Part shown: piece after piece, positions 33,834 to 34,099 of the stretch | How the letters are laid out: each line of letters opens with the position of its first letter | Position numbering within the stretch: the stretch's first letter is position 1 | Assembly: GCA_022572185.1 (NCBI GenBank) | Contig: JACZWL010000035.1 | Coordinates: 1 to 34,099, forward strand | Direction of reading: 5' to 3' | Source of the DNA: Pseudomonadota bacterium | GTDB taxonomy: Bacteria; Pseudomonadota; Gammaproteobacteria; Steroidobacterales; Woeseiaceae | Length of the DNA: 34,099 nucleotides | The notes under the pieces: model-generated | Databases searched by the model: none | What the model was told of the DNA's origin: nothing | Seen by the model: only the letters and a program-made list of their open reading frames with translations | Program-made: the position numbers and the translations under genes

Positions 33834-34099
33834 GGAAGATGAACATGCATGAGATGGCGGCAGGGTCCACCAACCTTAACCCCTTCTACGGAGCCTGCCG
33901 GAACCCCTGGAATCCTGAGCGAATTACGGGAGGCTCCAGCGGCGGTAGTGGAGCCGGCGTGGCCGGTCACCTCTGTTTTGCCTCTATTGGGAGCGACACC
34001 GGAGGTTCTATCCGCATGCCCGCCTCTCTGTGCGGCACTGTGGGCCTCAAGCCCACCTTCGGACTGGTCAGCACTCGAGGTGCTCTCTACCTGGCGTGG
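33761..34099 (+). CDS. Amidase signature family protein, internal fragment (runs off the window)
   Basis: The frame beginning near 33761 reads '[20 protein letters not shown]', '[18 protein letters not shown]', '[11 protein letters not shown]', '[16 protein letters not shown]', '[15 protein letters not shown]' and '[16 protein letters not shown]'. This is the core of the amidase signature family (GatA, fatty-acid amide hydrolases and others), including the Ser-cis-Ser-Lys region's 'GGSSGGS' and the nucleophile in 'GSDTGGSIR'. No start codon, ribosome-binding site or N-terminal third (with the catalytic Lys) precedes it; the upstream DNA belongs to the kinase gene. Codons here favour C-ending forms more than the neighbours. 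It continues past the window end. Confidence 0.85.
   Translation, partial: MADWVPKEDAFVWRRLREAGAILLGKMNMHEMAAGSTNLNPFYGACRNPWNPERITGGSSGGSGAGVAGHLCFASIGSDTGGSIRMPASLCGTVGLKPTFGLVSTRGALYLAW

Noticed and set aside
1-34099. CRISPR array, tRNA or rRNA genes, integrase or phage module, toxin-antitoxin or defence island
   Set aside because: No spaced identical repeats, cloverleaf, rRNA segment or marker proteins were seen; the Cas4-like and CPBP proteins alone are not evidence of such systems.

Overview
The window reads as chromosomal DNA of a free-living proteobacterium, most likely a marine or sediment gammaproteobacterium. That placement is inference. It rests on the moderately high GC, frequent GTG starts, many exported lipoproteins, a DUF6455 protein, a DUF4389 protein, a FlgO-like/TPR membrane protein and an RND efflux operon. 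There is no rRNA, tRNA, CRISPR array, phage module or complete insertion sequence.

Layout. 1-2.3 kb: the 3' end of a sulfotransferase, then a leftward run of small cysteine proteins around an AlaX tRNA-editing protein; the last of these appears frameshifted. 2.5-5 kb: a Cas4-like/DEDDh nuclease (DUF2779) converging on a rhomboid protease. 5-8.3 kb: a two-gene operon of an exported isoaspartate methyltransferase and a membrane-embedded spermidine-synthase-like protein. 8.4-17.3 kb: a peptide-degradation neighbourhood with an S15 lipoprotein hydrolase, an exported M20 peptidase, and a leftward operon of an M19 dipeptidase and a D-aminoacylase-like lipoprotein. Small proteins (hotdog DUF4442, L7/L12-like, DUF4389, coiled coil) lie between them. 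17.4-19.8 kb: a lipoprotein built from two near-identical modules, a cytochrome c lipoprotein and two gene remnants. 19.8-24.5 kb: a TPR protein, a CPBP protease and a PLP decarboxylase. 24.7-31.9 kb: a complete tripartite RND pump operon (outer-membrane factor, adaptor, permease) followed by a SnoaL-like protein. The outer-membrane factor carries an extra N-terminal ABC-substrate-binding-like domain. 31.9-34.1 kb: a MITE, an oxidase remnant, and a Ser/Thr kinase whose sequence switches abruptly into an amidase gene at the window's end.

Genes acting together: the S15, M20, M19 and D-aminoacylase-like enzymes all carry export signals and probably process peptides outside the cytoplasm. The pump genes should assemble into one efflux complex. 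The methyltransferase pair is co-transcribed.

The most notable signals are two small mobile or hairpin elements sharing a TGTTGAAAAA terminal core. One lies exactly in a stop codon and the other has a 17-bp perfect inverted repeat with a 5-bp target duplication. Others are a high density of gene remnants, the OMF fusion, an aminoacylase relative without its HxH metal motif, and a structured leader with a 14-nt periodic repeat before the cytochrome gene. I did not find a clear new multi-gene system such as a defence island.
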